From the NCBI GenBank assembly GCA_003254905.1, contig QANU01064947.1, forward strand, positions 62,001 to 126,000: 64,000 nt of DNA. Reading direction: 5' to 3'. The DNA is from Nissolia schottii (lineage: Eukaryota > Streptophyta > Magnoliopsida > Fabales > Fabaceae). A program made the position numbers and the translations under genes. Positions 48,403-59,399 of this stretch are shown one piece after another (the first letter of the stretch is position 1; each line of letters starts with the position of its first letter). Under the pieces are notes generated by a model. It worked only from the letters and a program-made list of their open reading frames with translations. It was not told the DNA's origin and ran no database searches.

Positions 48403-50018
48403 ATGCCTCCCAAAACCAGAAGAACCTACCGACTAGTGGCATCAAGTGACACCAGAGGTTCCGTCTCTGTCGACAACAATGCCACAGTACATCCCACACT
48501 TCCGTCTCCTGACCATGGAATACCCAATCAGATCGCACCTTCCCCACCAATAAACAACAATGACGCTACCCCCCTAACCTAGAAGACATCGTCCGGTCCC
48601 AAGCAGCTAAGATTGAGAAACTGAAGGCAGCGCTATCAGTATTAGCCCAGGCCAAAGAGGAACGGAAGAAACAGAAGGACATCAGAGCTTCCGCGGAGAA
48701 AGCCAGAAAAGAGGCAGAAGAAAAGTGCAAACAGGTGATTTTAGAAGCTCGAGACAGGGAGCGCCTCATCGACGGTCTTAACCGCGGTGATGAGCCTTCC
48801 GAAGAGGATGAAGGTCAAGGATCAGTTTACAAAGCCACTGAAACACAGCCGTACAAGATACGAGGAGCGACAAAGAAAGCGAAAGGTAAGGACAACCACC
48901 CCTTCATTGATGAAATTCTTAATGCTTTGCCATTACCTGGGTTTCGCCCTCCGACTGACATGGAACCCTACGACGGAACCACTAATCCGCAGCACCATTT
49001 GGACGCCTTTGGCCACCGTATGATTTTAGACGGAGCCTCCGACGCTATCCAATGTAAGTCGTTTCCTGTGACTTTAAGGAAGGGTGCACTTATATGGTTT
49101 AATGCTTTGCCCCCAAAATGCATTTGTTGTTTCGACGACCTGGTCGAGCGATTCTCAGCCAATTTTACCACAAGGAGGACGAAACCCAAGACGACTGTAA
49201 GCCTTTTGGGAGTTATACAGAAAGAAGAGGAAAATCTTCGCAAATATCTTGACCGGTTTTATGAAGAATGTGCGCAGATAGAGGATTTGCAGCCGCAAGC
49301 TGTATTAATGGGCCTTACGAACGGCCTCAAAAAAGGAAGCTCGTTTGCAAAGAATTTGTCCAAGAGGCCTCCACGGAGCCTAGTAGAAATCCAAGAAAGA
49401 GCGGAAGAATATCTTTTTCAAGAGGAGGGTATGGAAGCAGTAAGGATTGATCCTACCCAAGATGGAGGGGATAACTCCAGAAGAAAGTACACGAATAATC
49501 AGCCACCGCGAAGTGATCGTCCTCGGATAAACAGACCTAGAATACTCAAAGAAGGAAGGTACACGAATTATACCCCACTAACAATTTTCCTCACACAGCT
49601 ATACAGGGAGATTCAGAATAAAGATGGATTTCCCCGTGCCAAACCAATCCGCCTGAGGCCAGGAACGGATACATCCCTATTCTGCACCTATCACGATTCC
49701 TATGGTCATAGCACTGAAGAATGCATAGATCTGAAGGATGAAGTAGAATCATGGGTCCGTGGAGGAAAACTAGAAAAGTACGTGATCCAAGAAAGGAAGC
49801 GAAAAATGGAAGTTAGAGAACCAGAAAGGAAACCCTACATGAGGGAAGTCCGAGGTAGGGAAAGCCACCCCGAAGATAGGCGGGACAGACAACATAGACG
49901 ACCAGAGACCAATCGAATAATCAACACGATTGCAGGAGGCTTTGCTGGGGGGATACACCCGTTCTGCCAGGAAAAGACATTTGCAAGATGTCTTGCATCT
50001 CCGGGACCAAGCAAGTAA
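48403..50018 (+). pseudogene. gag region of the Tat-type element, frameshifted
   Basis: A first frame starts at ATG 48,403 and ends at TAG 48,580 just after a six-C run (48,569-48,574). Sequence after it continues gag-like in another frame (from about 48,583, through 48,735-50,018), so a one-base change in the C run is the likely break. The second part has an N-terminal coiled, Lys/Glu-rich stretch, then the retrotransposon gag domain ('YDGTTNPQHHLDAF' and 'LIWFNALPPKCICCFDDLVE'), then a zinc-knuckle-like cysteine/histidine group in 'CTYHDSYGHSTEEC'. A second slip lies at a six-G run (49,947-49,952), after which the frame ends at 50,018. Gag would form the particle that packages element RNA. 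Confidence 0.8.
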
Positions 50019-50475
50019 TAAACTTCCAGGGTATCGGTGTTTCCCGGACATCACTTTCACGCGTGAGGATTTCATGCATACAACACCCGTCCACGATGAC
50101 CCCATGGTCATCTCAGCTACATCAGTCAACGCAGAAGTTCGAAGGGTCCTGATTGATCAGGGAAGCTCCGCGGATATAATCTTCAGAAGCTGCTTTGACC
50201 AGCTTGGGCTGAGAAACGCGGACATCGAACATTATCTTGAAGACTTGGTAAGCTTTTCGGGGGAAACGGTCACACCAGACGGCTACATTTCTCTTTACCT
50301 AGCCTTGGGACCTGAACAGTTAACCAGAACAGAACGAGTGAAGTTTCTGGTCATGAACAAGCCGTCCGCGTACAACATCATCCTTGGAAGACCAACTTTA
50401 AACGCTGTCGTCATCTCCACAGCTGCTTTAACCATGAAGTTCCTCACCAAGGACAACCGCGTTGCATCTATCTGA
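49953..50475 (+). pseudogene. Aspartic protease region of the Tat-type element
   Basis: Downstream of the G-run slip the frame encodes a retropepsin-like domain. 'LIDQGSSADIIF' is at the active-site position, with Asp-Gln-Gly-Ser in place of the classical Asp-Ser/Thr-Gly, a form seen in this lineage. 'YNIILGRPTLNAV' follows. The frame closes at TGA 50,473-50,475; coding-like sequence continues in the same frame beyond it, so the stop is a point nonsense mutation and not the end of the original frame. Confidence 0.75.
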
Positions 50476-50556
50476 GGAGATCAAGCAACGGCTCGGAGAT
50501 GTTACAATACCAGTCTACAAACTCACAATCCACGGCAGCCTCCAAAGAGGAAAGAT

Positions 50557-53500
50557 GTGCACAAGATGTCACAAGTAATGCTAACTGACATTTCCGCGGA
50601 CAATGTACCCGTACGCGAAAGACCGGAACCAGAAGGGGAGCTAGAAACCATTCAGATAGGTGTTAACCCTGAACAAGTCACTCGAATCAATAAAAACCTC
50701 TCCCTAGAGGTGAAGAACAAACTAGTCGACAATCTGAAGCTCAACGCAGACTTATTCGCATGGACGGCAGCAGACATGCCAGGAATCGATCCCACCCTAA
50801 TGGCGCACAAACTGGCCATCTTACCCGGAAGTAAGCCTGTGAAACAGAAAATAAGGAAAATGAGTTCGGACAAAGCTAAAGAGGTCCAAAAGCAAGTTCA
50901 AGGATTAAAGGAAGCAGGCTTCATACAGGAAATCATGTACCCCTCCTGGCTGTCGAACGTAGTCATGGTCCCTAAACCTGGAGGCAAGTGGAGGATGTGT
51001 GTGGATTATACAAATCTAAACAAAGCCTGCCCCAAAGATCCTTACCCCTTGCCAAACATCGATCAACTGGTAGATGCTGCATCCGGATACAAGTTCTTAA
51101 CCTTCCTTGATGCATATGCTGGATATAACCAGATACCTATGCATCCAGCTGACGCAAAGAAAACCGCGTTTATAACACCAGAGGGCAACTACTTCTACAA
51201 AGTTATGCCTTTCGGTTTGAAAAACGCAGGGGCTACCTATCAGCGGATGATGGATAAGATTTTTCGGGACATGTCTGGGGAGTTGGTAGAAGTATATGTG
51301 GATGACATGATCGTCAAAACGTCCGCGGAGGAGCAGATAACCGCCAACTTAAATGCTGTCTTTAACACCCTCCGCAACCATAGTTTGAAGTTAAATCCTG
51401 CGAAATGCGCATTTACGGTGGAAGCAGGAAAGTTCCTGGGTTTCATGATAACCCAGCGCGGAATTGAAGCCAACCCCGCAAAGTGTGAAGCCATCATAAA
51501 TATGAGATCTCCCTCGTCCATCAAAGACGTACAAGGTTTGACCGGAAGAATTGCCTCTCTTAACCGGTTCATGGCGGCTTCCGCGGCAAAATCCCTACCT
51601 TTCTTCAAGCTATTGAAGAATATGAACTCCTTTGAGTGGTCTAATGCATGCCAAAAAGCATTTGACGAATTCAAGTCTTACCTCTCGCAGCCGCCTGTTT
51701 TAAAGAAACCCGAGAAAGGTGAGAAACTTTACTTGTACCTCTCTGCATCTGAAGAAACCATATCCTCAGTTTCAGTAAAAGAAAAAGGTCAAAATCAGTT
51801 CCCGGTGTATTTCACAAGCAAGGTTCTTCATGGAGCAGAAGTAAGATACCAAAAAATTGAAAAAGTGGCATTTGCACTCATTAATTCCGCGAGAAGACTT
51901 CGCCCCTATTTCCAATCCCACCCTATAGTGGTAAGAACAGATTTACTAATAAGACAAGTGCTGCAAAAACTCGACCTATCCGGATGCATGTTAGCCTGGT
52001 CTGTCGAATTGTCCGAATTTGACATTCATTATGAACCGTGGGTAGCAATCAAAGCACAAGCCATGTCTGATTTTATTGCCGAATTTTCAGGAGAATATAC
52101 CTCTACAGTAGACGACACATGGACGTTACACGTAGATGGAGCTTCTAGTATACGCGGAAGCGGGGCTGGAGTAATACTCGAAGGACCAAACGAGCTCAAA
52201 TTGGAGATGGCCATCAAATTTGATTTTGTCACTTCCAATAATCAGGCAGAATACGAAGCTTTGGTTGCAGATCTTAACCTGGCCAAAGATGTTGGAGCCA
52301 AGAAGCTTGTCATTTGCAGTGACTCTCAAATCGTAGTCGCACAGGTAAAGGGAGAATACCTGGCTAAAGATGCTCAATTGCAGCAATACCTGAAGCTTGT
52401 TACGCAAATCCTCTCATACTTTCATAGCCACCAAATTAAACATGTCCCGCGGAGAGAAAACGAAAGAGCGGATACACTTTCGAAGCTAGCTAGCACAAGA
52501 CCTGGAGGGAGTAACAAGACCCTCATTCAAGAGACTCTCCGTCGTCCCTCCATAGTCACTAGCATCAATAGCACGGAAATCCAGCAACAATTAGAAGAAT
52601 GTTGGACCACACCGATACAAAGGATTATCCACGGACAAGGGCACACGGAAGATAAAAACTTCCAGCGAGAAGCAGCAAGATACACCATCATCAGCGATCA
52701 AATGTATAGAAGGTTAGTTTCACAACCGCTGTTAAAATGCATAAAATCAAAGGATATTCCCCGTGTCTTAGAGGAAGTTCACGAAGGGGCTTGCGGCCAC
52801 CACATGGGGCCTAAAACCCTTGCCCTGAAGATTCTCCGAGCAGGCCTTTACTGGCCTACCCTTCAAAAGAACTCCGCGGATTACGTCAAGAAATGCAGAA
52901 GATGCCAAGAACACGCGAACTTCCACGTTGCCCCCCCAGAAGGATTATCCTCAATCATTGCTTCCTGGCCATTCGAAAGATGGGGTACTGATATCCTAGG
53001 ACCGTTCCCACTAGCAACGGGCCAGCGGAAATTTATTATAGTAGCTGTAGATTATTTCACCAAATGGATAGAAGCTGAACCATTGGCTACCATCACTTCG
53101 GCCCAATGTCGAAAGTTCGTGTGGAATAACATTCTCACGAGATTCGGCATTCCTGAGACGATTGTTACTGATAATGGCACACAGTTCACGGACAAGGGAT
53201 TTACAACGTTTTTGCAAGGTTTCAGAATTAAGCACAATTTCTCCTCTGTGGAGCATCCGCAAACTAATGGGCAAGCAGAAGCAGCCAACAAGATCATCCT
53301 TAAAGGTTTAAAGAAAAGACTTGACGAAGCAAAGGGCTTATGGGCAGACGAGCTAGGAAGCGTCCTATGGGCTTACAGAACTACCCCCCACACAACGACT
53401 GCTCATTCCCCATTCAAATTAGCATACGGAAGTGAAGCCATGATACCAGTAGAAATCGGAGAAATGAGCCCCCGAGTGCGCCTATTCTCCGCGGACAGTA

Positions 53501-53826
53501 ACAATCAGCGCCGAAAAGAAGACATCGACCTGATCGCGGAACACAGAGAGGAATTGCGGATCAAGGAAGAAGCCGCCAAGAGGCGTGTTGCCCTAAGGTA
53601 TAACAAAAAGGTTGTCCCGCGGACCTTCCGCGCAGGGGACATGGTGCTGCGAAGAGCAAACATAGGCAACAGACAAGCAGGCCCATGGAAATTGCGCCCC
53701 AACTGGGAAGGTCCTTATTTGGTGAACGAAGTCCTCAGACGGGGAGCCTACAAACTCTCATCCCTCGATGGGAAAGACATACCGCGAACCTGGAATGCAG
53801 CTAACCTTCGAATCTTTTTTCTTTAA
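50557..53826 (+). CDS. Reverse transcriptase - RNase H - integrase of the Tat-type element
   Basis: A 1,089-codon open frame, in frame with the protease and separated from it only by the TGA at 50,473. In order: RT with 'YPSWLSNVVMVPKPGGKWRM' and catalytic YVDD (51,295-51,306); a first RNase H-like part that lacks the usual acidic residues (LYLYLSASEETISS); a second RNase H with 'LHVDGASSIRGSGAG' and 'CSDSQIVVAQV'; integrase with an HHCC zinc finger ('HHMGPKTLAL...CRRC') and Asp (52,990), Asp (53,170), Glu (53,278), a D,D(35)E triad. The C-terminal end reads 'RTWNAANLRIFFL'. The frame is intact over this length, but without working gag and protease the copy is not autonomous. Two RNase H parts, the first degenerate, mark the Tat lineage. 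Confidence 0.9.
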   Translation: MHKMSQVMLTDISADNVPVRERPEPEGELETIQIGVNPEQVTRINKNLSLEVKNKLVDNLKLNADLFAWTAADMPGIDPTLMAHKLAILPGSKPVKQKIRKMSSDKAKEVQKQVQGLKEAGFIQEIMYPSWLSNVVMVPKPGGKWRMCVDYTNLNKACPKDPYPLPNIDQLVDAASGYKFLTFLDAYAGYNQIPMHPADAKKTAFITPEGNYFYKVMPFGLKNAGATYQRMMDKIFRDMSGELVEVYVDDMIVKTSAEEQITANLNAVFNTLRNHSLKLNPAKCAFTVEAGKFLGFMITQRGIEANPAKCEAIINMRSPSSIKDVQGLTGRIASLNRFMAASAAKSLPFFKLLKNMNSFEWSNACQKAFDEFKSYLSQPPVLKKPEKGEKLYLYLSASEETISSVSVKEKGQNQFPVYFTSKVLHGAEVRYQKIEKVAFALINSARRLRPYFQSHPIVVRTDLLIRQVLQKLDLSGCMLAWSVELSEFDIHYEPWVAIKAQAMSDFIAEFSGEYTSTVDDTWTLHVDGASSIRGSGAGVILEGPNELKLEMAIKFDFVTSNNQAEYEALVADLNLAKDVGAKKLVICSDSQIVVAQVKGEYLAKDAQLQQYLKLVTQILSYFHSHQIKHVPRRENERADTLSKLASTRPGGSNKTLIQETLRRPSIVTSINSTEIQQQLEECWTTPIQRIIHGQGHTEDKNFQREAARYTIISDQMYRRLVSQPLLKCIKSKDIPRVLEEVHEGACGHHMGPKTLALKILRAGLYWPTLQKNSADYVKKCRRCQEHANFHVAPPEGLSSIIASWPFERWGTDILGPFPLATGQRKFIIVAVDYFTKWIEAEPLATITSAQCRKFVWNNILTRFGIPETIVTDNGTQFTDKGFTTFLQGFRIKHNFSSVEHPQTNGQAEAANKIILKGLKKRLDEAKGLWADELGSVLWAYRTTPHTTTAHSPFKLAYGSEAMIPVEIGEMSPRVRLFSADSNNQRRKEDIDLIAEHREELRIKEEAAKRRVALRYNKKVVPRTFRAGDMVLRRANIGNRQAGPWKLRPNWEGPYLVNEVLRRGAYKLSSLDGKDIPRTWNAANLRIFFL

Positions 53827-53929
53827 ATGAGTTATTTGACATTGTACTTTGGATGAAAAAATCTTCAATAAATTCTTCCGTATACATTCAAACAACGAGT
53901 CAGCCATGGGATAATTGAAACCACGAAAA

Positions 53930-54120
53930 AGTAACCCTGGTCATAACCGCGGACACAGTATCAACAATCCCGGTAACAACCGTGGACATAAAACGATCCC
54001 GGTCATCACCGAGGACATTACAAAAATCCCGGTCATAACCGCGGAACCTCACTCCGTACGATAATCAACCATCATGCCAAATAAGAATAAAACCGCGGAC
54101 ATTAACCCGGTAAAACACAA
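53930..54120 (+). repeat. Tandem 'ccggtcataaccgcggacat' repeats before the 3' LTR
   Basis: Between pol and the 3' LTR, units of about 35-48 bases containing 'cccggt', 'ataaccgcggac' or 'atcaccgaggacat' recur four to five times with changes. A repeat-rich untranslated tract before the polypurine tract is usual for this lineage. Confidence 0.75.
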
Positions 54121-54347
54121 GTCACATTCGATAATCACAAGGCTACAACTCTGCCACTCGCACCTCGAGAAGCCAAAACGCCCACAAAAAGAGACACGTG
54201 GCATCCATCAAACGAGTTAGGAAGTCACACATCACCTGTCAAATCCCACGATCTCCAAGAAGGGTACGAGCCTAACCGTCACCCCATCCGCGCAAAACAT
54301 GGTTAACTCGGGCCCCAGTCGCCTCGCGACCCGAGTTGGGGGGCTCC

Positions 54348-54741
54348 TGTTATGGACTGGGCCACGACCCATTCCGCGAAAGCTAAACACTCGACCCACC
54401 CGCCCTGAGAACCATCCTGGAACCGAAAGCCCATCCCTTGAGAGACGTGGTCGATCCGCGTTCCACGCACTTCCTCAGCGCGATCATCTCCCATCATACT
54501 AGCATTCTCGGAATAAACGAAGCACTCTATCCGCGGACAGTAAGGCGCCCAACAGGTACATAAAGGAAATCAAGCACTCAGGTACGGGGACCAAAAAACC
54601 TTACTTTCTCATATCACTCATCTCCTACCTCGACTGACTTTGGCATCGGAGTCCTTGCAGGTACCCCGCCAGCCCAGGCCACACAACAGCCCCAGACCCT
54701 GTCCGTGGAGTTCCGAAACCCAAAAGTACCCCTCTGGTACA
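54348..54741 (+). repeat. 3' LTR of the Tat-type element
   Basis: 394 bases from tgttatgg to tctggtaca. It differs from the 5' LTR by a handful of substitutions and a roughly 23-base deletion after 'cagtaaggcg'. Confidence 0.93.
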
Positions 54742-55715
54742 GCACCAAAAGTCACATACATCGTCCAAAGTAATTAACGGTTTCATCAACCAATCGCTTG
54801 CAGTCTTGGATCTTGGAGACATCAGCACCAATGATGGTAACATCAGGGGAACCCAGAGACTTGGCTTTATCAGCAACAGCTACGAGATTCTTCTTTCTAA
54901 TGTCAACCAGGGACAAAAGTGCTCCTCGCCTAGCATACTCATAAGCTATTTGCTTTTCAAAAGAAAAAAGGCTTTTTTTCTTTCCATTATTAGCAAAATT
55001 AAAATAAAAAAGAAATACAAAAATCATATATAATAAGAGGTCGTTTGGATGCCCTTTGCTCATAAAAGATCTTTTTGGTGTTTTAATGTGTTCGGCCATC
55101 TTAAGATGAAGCATAATTACTTTTAAAAAACTTTTTTTTGTTTTGAAAAACTCAATTTTTATCCTATATAGGACTATCTTTTTTAGTAAAACATAAAAAA
55201 AAGATATTTAATGACAAAAGAAGATATTTTAATATAAAAATTACTATTCATACATATTTTGCATAGAAAATTTTAATCACTTGATCTCATTTATCATTGG
55301 ATTGATTTCATACTCTATTAAAATCTTATTCAACCGTAACACAACTCGTTTGATCTTACATCCTAGCATATATCTTTTACATTTTTTGAAGATGTTTCAA
55401 AAGCAATGATTTAGAAAAAAATATGTTTTGAAAAGATCATTCAAACGAGCTCTAAGGGCTAATAACGCCATATACACGTTCACACACAATTTATTTTATT
55501 TTTTTAAAAAGGAAGAGTGAGATCAGACCTCGCCAATTCCTGAGGCTGCTCCAGTGATCAGTACTACTTTGCTTGCCATGTTTTCGCTTTGAAACAACTT
55601 TTGAACATAACGAAGCAACTTGAAGAAATTAAAGTAAAGGTAGCATGAAGATGCAGAGCAGAGCGAATGATAATGCGGGCAATACAAAATTCAGCAGCTT
55701 GTCAATTGCAGCCAT

Positions 55716-56259
55716 CGCTTTTGAGCTTTGATCTACTGATCAAGAAATTGAAAATTGTGTTGAAGTTTTGGGAGTGGCATTCTGAATTCCGGACATAGCA
55801 TGCTATTTGTAAATTACCACAAAAATTAACACCTTGTATGTTATCAAAATAAACCATATTAAACACATTATCAAAACATAAATGAATAATATTAAATATA
55901 AGTGTGTTCGTGAACTCACAAAACATAAAAATAATCATTATTAAATATATAAATGAGTAAATATTAAATATATTTGTGTTCGTGTATGTATAAATGCTCA
56001 ATAACAATGTGAAGTTTTTTATTTTATAATTTTTTTTAATATACACATGTGTGATCTTTTTAGTGTATCAACGGTATTTTTGATTTGTAATTGAGCTCGA
56101 TCGCGATATTAATTACTACTATTCTATAAACATTTAATGATGTGATAGCTTACCCAATTTGTTGCTCCTAACTAATGATATGACGAACGATGCATTATCT
56201 TGATATTTTAAAATAAAATACAATATCAACTAGTACCAGATAAGTTATGAAATAAAATA
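55716..56259. other. Spacer upstream of dehydrogenase copy 3
   Basis: AT-rich, likely the former promoter region of the broken copy. No other feature recognised. Confidence 0.4.
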
Positions 56260-56575
56260 TTGAACAATCAATTTTTATTATTAAAATAATACAAATTATT
56301 TTTATCTTTTTCCACTATTCTAACTTATTAATTATATATTTTAAATTTTAACAAACACTAACGAGAATTATATTTTATTTGATAAACATGTACACCATTT
56401 TTTTTTTTATAAACTCTCCAGCTATAATTCTGAATCCTAATAAAAAACCATAATTCTGATCATACAGTAATGTAAAATTAAAGCTGTCTTTTTTCATTTG
56501 GTGAGGAGAAATGTATATTTATGATCACTTGTTGCAATTCTAAATGTAGCATTAGCACCAAAAACGTGTTTGAAT
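56260..56575. repeat. Cluster-associated repeat, copy 3
   Basis: 'caatcaatttttattattaa', 'cttattaattat' and 'tgtatatttatgatcacttg' appear in the same order as in the copies at 45.6-47.0 kb. It lies upstream of broken copy 3. Confidence 0.55.
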
Positions 56576-57479
56576 TTATTTTGAATGTTATACTATATCA
56601 ATTTATATATATAATTTCTTATTAGATGAAATTCAATAACATTAAGTCTCATTAAAATTTTATTTAATAGTCGATAATACGTGAATTGACATGATTTTTC
56701 GTACAAAATAGTTCAAATAACGTATTATACTTATTCTAAAAAATATTTCGAACTTTAACATTTAATGCAATTCAATAATTATTAATTCTTTCTTGTGGTC
56801 GGGGGGAATGCACTTCAATTCGTGCGATGGTTGGAAATTAGTGACCATAACGTGATCGTCTTGATTTTCTGAAAAGGATCATAAATTTTTTATTTTTGAT
56901 TTTTGGTTGATTTTTGGTTAGTCAGATCTAGTGGGAATCGGAGAAATGGTATGCATTTCGGGATCAAACTTTTGATGCACACAAGAATTAAAAAAAGTGA
57001 CCCTTAAACTATAGCTCATTAACAAAAAATCATAAATTAAAGCAAGTTAATAAAGAGCATTTTTAATGTTTAGTTTGTTTCAATTAATTTTTGAAAAGTT
57101 AAAAGTAAAAATATAATTTGATATTTTCATCAGTTAAAAAGTAACTTGTATTTCAATTTTTCAATATTTAAAAAAAAGAAAATTCAAATAATATTTTAAA
57201 TTTTGGGAATATAAATAAATGCAACAATTAATTTCAATTATTTTTTAAATATAAATAAGAACAATTAAAAGAAAAATATTAACGATTAAGTTTATTTATT
57301 TTTTATGAATGGTCGAGTATGCCAACCATTTGCGATCAAGTTCATGGCTTAGTGATTATTTCTATGCTCCATAAAAATAAAAGAATTCGAATTCAAGTCA
57401 TATCCAGGTGGATAAAATATCTCTCACCAATCATTTCTAGTGCAGGCCATTCATATGTGAACCCAAAAACAACCTGACT
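56576..57479. other. Intergenic sequence, no gene seen
   Basis: AT-rich sequence without a supported gene or terminus. Confidence 0.45.
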
Positions 57480-57665
57480 CACCACAAGAAAAATGTTATT
57501 TAGCGGCAGAAAAGGATTAGCACAGGTTTGAAAATAACTACGTATTCTATTGTTCTAAAGCCATTTCACGGCGGTTTTAGGTGTTGGCGGGCATAACCAC
57601 CGCTAAAATATATTTGCTACGGTTTGGATCATTTTAGCAGCGGTTTGTGTTTGCGGCTGTGGACT
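57480..57665. mobile_element. CACTA-type transposon end fragment
   Basis: It starts 'caccacaagaaaaatg', one base from the consensus CACTACAAGAAAAA end of plant CACTA elements. 'tttagcggc', 'cacggcggttttag' and 'ttagcagcggtttgtg' follow, the GCGG-rich subterminal words usual for that group. The opposite end was not found, so it is a fragment or truncated derivative. Confidence 0.6.
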
Positions 57666-57929
57666 CTGGAGGGAGTAGCAAACTAATTCCCAATGTGGTA
57701 TAAGTAAATTAACACACAGAATCTGTTCTAATGTAAACCATCCAAAGGTTAGATTGTGCCTAAATTCACCGCAGGATCTTAATATTGCATATTCAACCAT
57801 TTGGAGTTGAGAAATTAAGTCGGTTCCATTGTTGAAATCAATTCACATTAATATATTATAGTTGTACAAATCATAGTTCACAAGCACATCTTCAAAATTC
57901 TAATAGCATTCGCTAGTTCCACAGGTTGA

Positions 57930-58740
57930 CATTTTACTCTGCCTTCAGCTCTGGGGAAATCCCAAAGACCAAGTGCATGCCCCAATCCACCACTTGAGGA
58001 AAAAGCACCTTCCAAGGGAACAACACCTTCACCCATGAAGGGTCTGTTACATACATATGTTTGCCTTGCACCATTCAACAAACCATAAACTTAAAATTAA
58101 CCATTTATATATGTCTCATAGCAATTGTTTTCAAAATAAAATAAAATTGATACTAGTTTGGAAGGATGCACTATCAGTAAAGTCTGAAATGAATGGTCTA
58201 ATTAAAATAACATTGTGGTCTGTGGATACTCAGCCTTGGAAGTGGAAACCACCCACAAGTTGACGCAATCACTATGATCCTTCCTTTGCTGCTTTTCAGA
58301 TGTGGGATTGCATGTAAAGTCCCAAAAATTGATGTCCTGTGAATTACCATCAATATACTGAGAATCAGTTTTTGATGTATAATGTAGTACTTCTCCTTCT
58401 ATTTTGTCAGAATCTTTTAAGAGCAGCATTAGAAACAAAAGCTAAGATATATGGCTTACCATAACTGGAGTAAATTCAGAAGCATCACGCCTATCGTTCA
58501 TCCAGCATTATTTACCAGATGATCCACTGCATGTATGGCAAAAATTCCATCAATTTTGACTAGAAAGGAAAGTGCCAAAGGTGCTCCTCGCCTAGCATAT
58601 ATACTCATAAGCTGTATGCTTTCTCACAACAAAATGAAGCAACTTGAAGAAAAGTAAAGGTAGCATGAAGGTGCAGAGCAGAATAAGAGACAATGGGGGC
58701 AATAGCTTGTGATTGCAGTCATCGCTTTGAGTTTTGATCC
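57930..58740 (-). pseudogene. 11-beta-HSD-like SDR copy 4, fragmented
   Basis: Pieces of exons 1, 2, 3, 4 and 6 are in the right order on the minus strand: exon 1 about 58,725-58,625, exon 2 only about 58,620-58,575, exon 3 about 58,530-58,459, exon 4 about 58,335-58,215, exon 6 about 58,060-57,930 ('YVTDPSWVKVLFPWKVLFPQ' still readable). Exon 5 was not found and exons are shortened by deletions. Close to copies 2 and 3. Too short and broken to work. Confidence 0.8.
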
Positions 58741-59340
58741 ACCGAAGAAATTGACGACACCACCCTTCAAGCTAGAGCTAAAGTTGCGCCTCTTCATTTG
58801 TAATTGAGCTTGATTGCTATTTATGTTGGCATCACTTCAGCTTTTGGACCAAAGGAAAATGATGGACTATTACTCTCACACAATTGCAAAGTCTATCATG
58901 TTAAGACCAACCTCTGATCTTACACATTCGTGGCTGTAATGGATCTAAAGTTATTTTATTTTGATTGTCACCCTAATTCTCTTTCCATTCTTAAATACCT
59001 ACTATTATTTTATCTTGATATTTTTATAAATAATTTTTTTATTTTTTAAATGTAGATAATATTAATTATTCTTTTTTACTTTGAGATTTTATAATCATTA
59101 CGTTACTACTCTAGTATAGTATAACTTAAGGTTAACAGATAAGAGAGACTCGAGGGAGCGGGTTGTTAATTTCTTTTTGTTTGATAGTCTACTATTTTTC
59201 CTTTGAATATTTCACACGGAAAAAAAATCATTAGTATTATACAAAAAAAAAAAAATTAGTACTATGTAAGTTAGGTAAAATATTACAAATAAATACCGGA
59301 AAATCAAAATTTTTAAATTTGATTGAAAGAATTCGCCCCG
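58741..59340. other. Spacer upstream of dehydrogenase copy 4
   Basis: AT-rich; no gene or element end recognised. Confidence 0.4.
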
Positions 59341-59399
59341 CAACTAATACAATGTTATTTTTAACTTTTTCTTTTCACTTTTCTAACTTATTAATTATC

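Larger units (their letters stand above)
47913..54741 (+). mobile_element. Ty3/gypsy LTR retrotransposon, Tat-type, nearly complete
   Basis: Direct LTRs (47,913-48,329 and 54,348-54,741) start TG and end CA, and the element is flanked by the 5-base duplication GCACC (47,908-47,912 and 54,742-54,746). A primer-binding site starting 'tttggcgccgtctgtggg' follows the 5' LTR, and a G-rich polypurine-like tract precedes the 3' LTR. The gag-protease-polymerase order, with two RNase H-like regions before integrase, indicates the plant Tat lineage. Coding capacity is broken at four or more places. The LTRs differ by about ten substitutions plus a roughly 23-base deletion in the 3' copy, so insertion was fairly recent on an evolutionary scale. 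It sits in intron 2 of dehydrogenase copy 3 in the opposite orientation. Confidence 0.95.
47714..55715 (-). pseudogene. 11-beta-HSD-like SDR copy 3, broken by a retrotransposon
   Basis: Exon 1 (55,715-55,529) has a frame-breaking change and an early TAA at 55,631-55,629 in the anchor region, although it still ends in a TGAASGIGE-coding sequence. Exon 2 (54,952-54,760) keeps the 193-nt length and frame (AYEYARRGALLSLVDI) and a donor. Exon 3 (47,802-47,714) is 89 nt, as in copy 2. Between exons 2 and 3, intron 2 holds a 6.8-kb LTR retrotransposon with the target duplication GCACC. Exons 4-6 are gone. Closest relative in the window is copy 2. No functional product is expected. Confidence 0.88.
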
